NCBI GenBank assembly: GCA_043798435.1
Contig: JAZDOR010000079.1
Coordinates: 1 to 5,266 of the forward strand
Reading direction: 5' to 3'
Origin: JAGUXG01 sp043798435
GTDB lineage: Bacteria > UBA9089 > UBA9088 > JAGUXG01
Length of the DNA stretch: 5,266 nt
The notes under the pieces were generated by a model. It saw only the letters and a list, made by a program, of their open reading frames with translations. It searched no databases and had not been told where the DNA came from. A program made the translations under genes and the position numbers. Positions 4,601 through 5,266 of the stretch are shown here, piece after piece. The first letter of the stretch is position 1; each line of letters begins with the position of its first letter.

Positions 4601-4998
4601 TGGTAAGCCATCAGGAAGACCACATCTGGCAGATAAATATTACCCCCCTCACCGATGTCTTTCTTGTCCTCCTGATCATCTTTATGGTCGCCACTCCATT
4701 CTTAGTGCAAGAGGCAGTAAAGGTTCACCTTCCCTCATCAGCTATGGGAAAACCTGAGCCTAAAGCTATTGTGGTCACGCTTGATAGAGGAAACAAGGTC
4801 TATGTTGATGGAGAAGAGGTAAAGATCTCTCTGCTTTCTGATTTCTTAAAAATCAGGCTGGAAGGGGAAGAAAATCTGGTAATTCTCAGGGGCGATAAAA
4901 TGGTCTCTTTAGGGGATGCCATAAAGGTGATGGATATTATAAAGAGAGCAGGTGCAGAAAGGGTTGCTATTGCTACAGAGCAACCAACAGGCAGATGA
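4600..4998 (+). CDS. exbD: ExbD/TolR-family biopolymer transport protein
   Basis: Partner of the ExbB-like channel. It has a single membrane helix (about 17-38) and a periplasmic domain that moves with proton flow. The signature INITPLTDVFLVLLIIFMV (12-30) includes the essential protonatable Asp19, matching Asp25 of E. coli ExbD. The periplasmic part (about 42-132) shows the family fold: VHLPSS (42-47), VVTLDRGNKVYVDGEEV (58-74), LVILRGDKMVSLGDAIKVMD (93-112) and AGAERVAIATEQP (117-129). Length 132 is normal. The start at 4600 is chosen because the copy at 4538 hits a stop after 20 codons. It is translated in an operon with exbB. No TonB or TolA gene follows within the window; repeats begin at the stop codon. 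Confidence 0.93.
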   Translation: MVSHQEDHIWQINITPLTDVFLVLLIIFMVATPFLVQEAVKVHLPSSAMGKPEPKAIVVTLDRGNKVYVDGEEVKISLLSDFLKIRLEGEENLVILRGDKMVSLGDAIKVMDIIKRAGAERVAIATEQPTGR

Positions 4999-5266
4999 GA
5001 CTACTGAGGTCAGGAGTCAGAATCCAGAATTCAGAATCCAGAATTCAGAATTCAGAAATTTTGTCCCCTGTCCCCTATCTCCTGTCTCCTATATTCTGTA
5101 TTCTGACTTCTGTATTCTGTATTCTCTCTTCTGTCATCCGTCTTCCGTATTCTGTATTCTGTATTCTGACTTCTGTATTCTGTATTCTCTCTTCTGTCAT
5201 CCGTCTTCCGTATTCTGTATTCTGTATTCTGACTTCTGTATTCTGTATTCTCTCTTCTGTCATCCG
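4997..5266. repeat. heptamer-built inverted/tandem repeat array, running off the window
   Basis: It begins with a border-like GAGACTACTGAGGT (4997-5010), which overlaps the exbD stop. A left arm of seven heptamers follows (5011-5059: CAGGAGT, then CAGAATC/CAGAATT types). The middle has TGTCCCC, TGTCCCC, TATCTCC, TGTCTCC (5062-5089). A long right arm of TATTCTG-type heptamers (5092-5266) is the inverse of the CAGAATA/CAGAATT arm. Phase shifts occur only at the arm turn (5060-5061) and by 2 nt at 5090-5091. Codon-like frames stay open only because of the period and composition; I see no gene. Confidence 0.85.
5092..5266. repeat. 63-bp tandem repeat (9 x 7 bp), about 2.8 copies
   Basis: Copies are 5092-5147 (56 bp, first heptamer missing), 5148-5210 (full 63 bp) and 5211-5266 (cut by the window end). 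They are identical where they overlap. Each unit consists of nine heptamers: three TATTCTG, ACTTCTG, TATTCTG, TATTCTC, TCTTCTG, TCATCCG and TCTTCCG. Perfect identity between copies points to recent expansion. Because 63 is divisible by three, reading frames stay open through all copies on both strands and mimic a 21-residue repeat protein. Confidence 0.9.

Larger units (their letters stand above)
4503..4626 (+). repeat. 62-bp tandem duplication across the exbB-exbD junction
   Basis: Unit 1 (4503-4564) and unit 2 (4565-4626) differ at 5 of 62 positions. Each contains the last codons of exbB, a GGAG ribosome binding site and the first nine codons of exbD. exbB ends in unit 1 and exbD starts in unit 2. 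In either unit alone exbB and exbD would overlap (ATGGTGA in unit 1), which suggests the ancestral layout was a direct stop/start overlap and the duplication pushed the genes 62 bp apart. Confidence 0.92.

Noticed and set aside
5075..5263. Minus-strand 62-residue ORF with a 21-residue repeat (MTEERIQNTE type)
   Set aside because: It is the translation of the 63-bp tandem repeat; any frame without a stop in one unit stays open through all copies. No ribosome binding site or recognisable domain.
5092..5266. Possible CRISPR array
   Set aside because: The copies are directly adjacent with no unique spacers, and the unit is itself made of heptamers. No cas genes.

Overview
The window suggests a bacterium with two membranes. 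It carries an ExbB/ExbD-type proton channel pair that works across a periplasm, an exported cyclophilin-type prolyl isomerase, and DapF, which makes meso-diaminopimelate for peptidoglycan and lysine. By eye the base composition is AT-leaning (around 40% GC). No gene here fixes the phylum. The housekeeping genes scattered singly between dense hairpin repeats resemble uncultivated candidate-phylum genomes, but that placement is a low-confidence inference.

Layout, all genes on the + strand: 1-316 has no gene and holds two unrelated hairpin repeats (a decamer-based one at 23-113 and a CACAAAG-based one at 166-276). dapF is at 317-1057. A 159-bp inverted-repeat element lies at 1073-1231. A secreted SH3-like/cyclophilin protein is at 1248-1949. 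A heptamer-phased AT-rich repeat (1960-2043) and an orphan half-repeat (2053-2073) follow. A cobA-hemD fusion is at 2106-3590. A second, expanded copy of the 159-bp element lies at 3597-3850. exbB is at 3900-4544 and exbD at 4600-4998, joined through a 62-bp tandem duplication that carries a 20-codon chimeric mini-ORF. A heptamer-based inverted and tandem repeat array runs from about 4997 off the end of the window.

The genes do not form one pathway. DapF serves lysine/peptidoglycan synthesis, CobA-HemD makes uroporphyrinogen III and methylates it to precorrin-2 (siroheme, cobalamin or alternative heme routes), the prolyl isomerase folds exported proteins, and ExbB/ExbD converts proton motive force into mechanical work for an outer-membrane partner not seen here. 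Only exbB-exbD look like a true operon.

The unusual part is the intergenic DNA. Every gap except the exbB-exbD junction is filled by low-complexity hairpin DNA from a different sequence family. Several of these elements end in versions of one border motif, about GTAACTRYTCAGGT, and most are built from short units with strict 7-, 8-, 9- or 10-bp periods. I do not recognise a named element matching this shared-border arrangement. I found no complete CRISPR, tRNA, rRNA, transposase or riboswitch.
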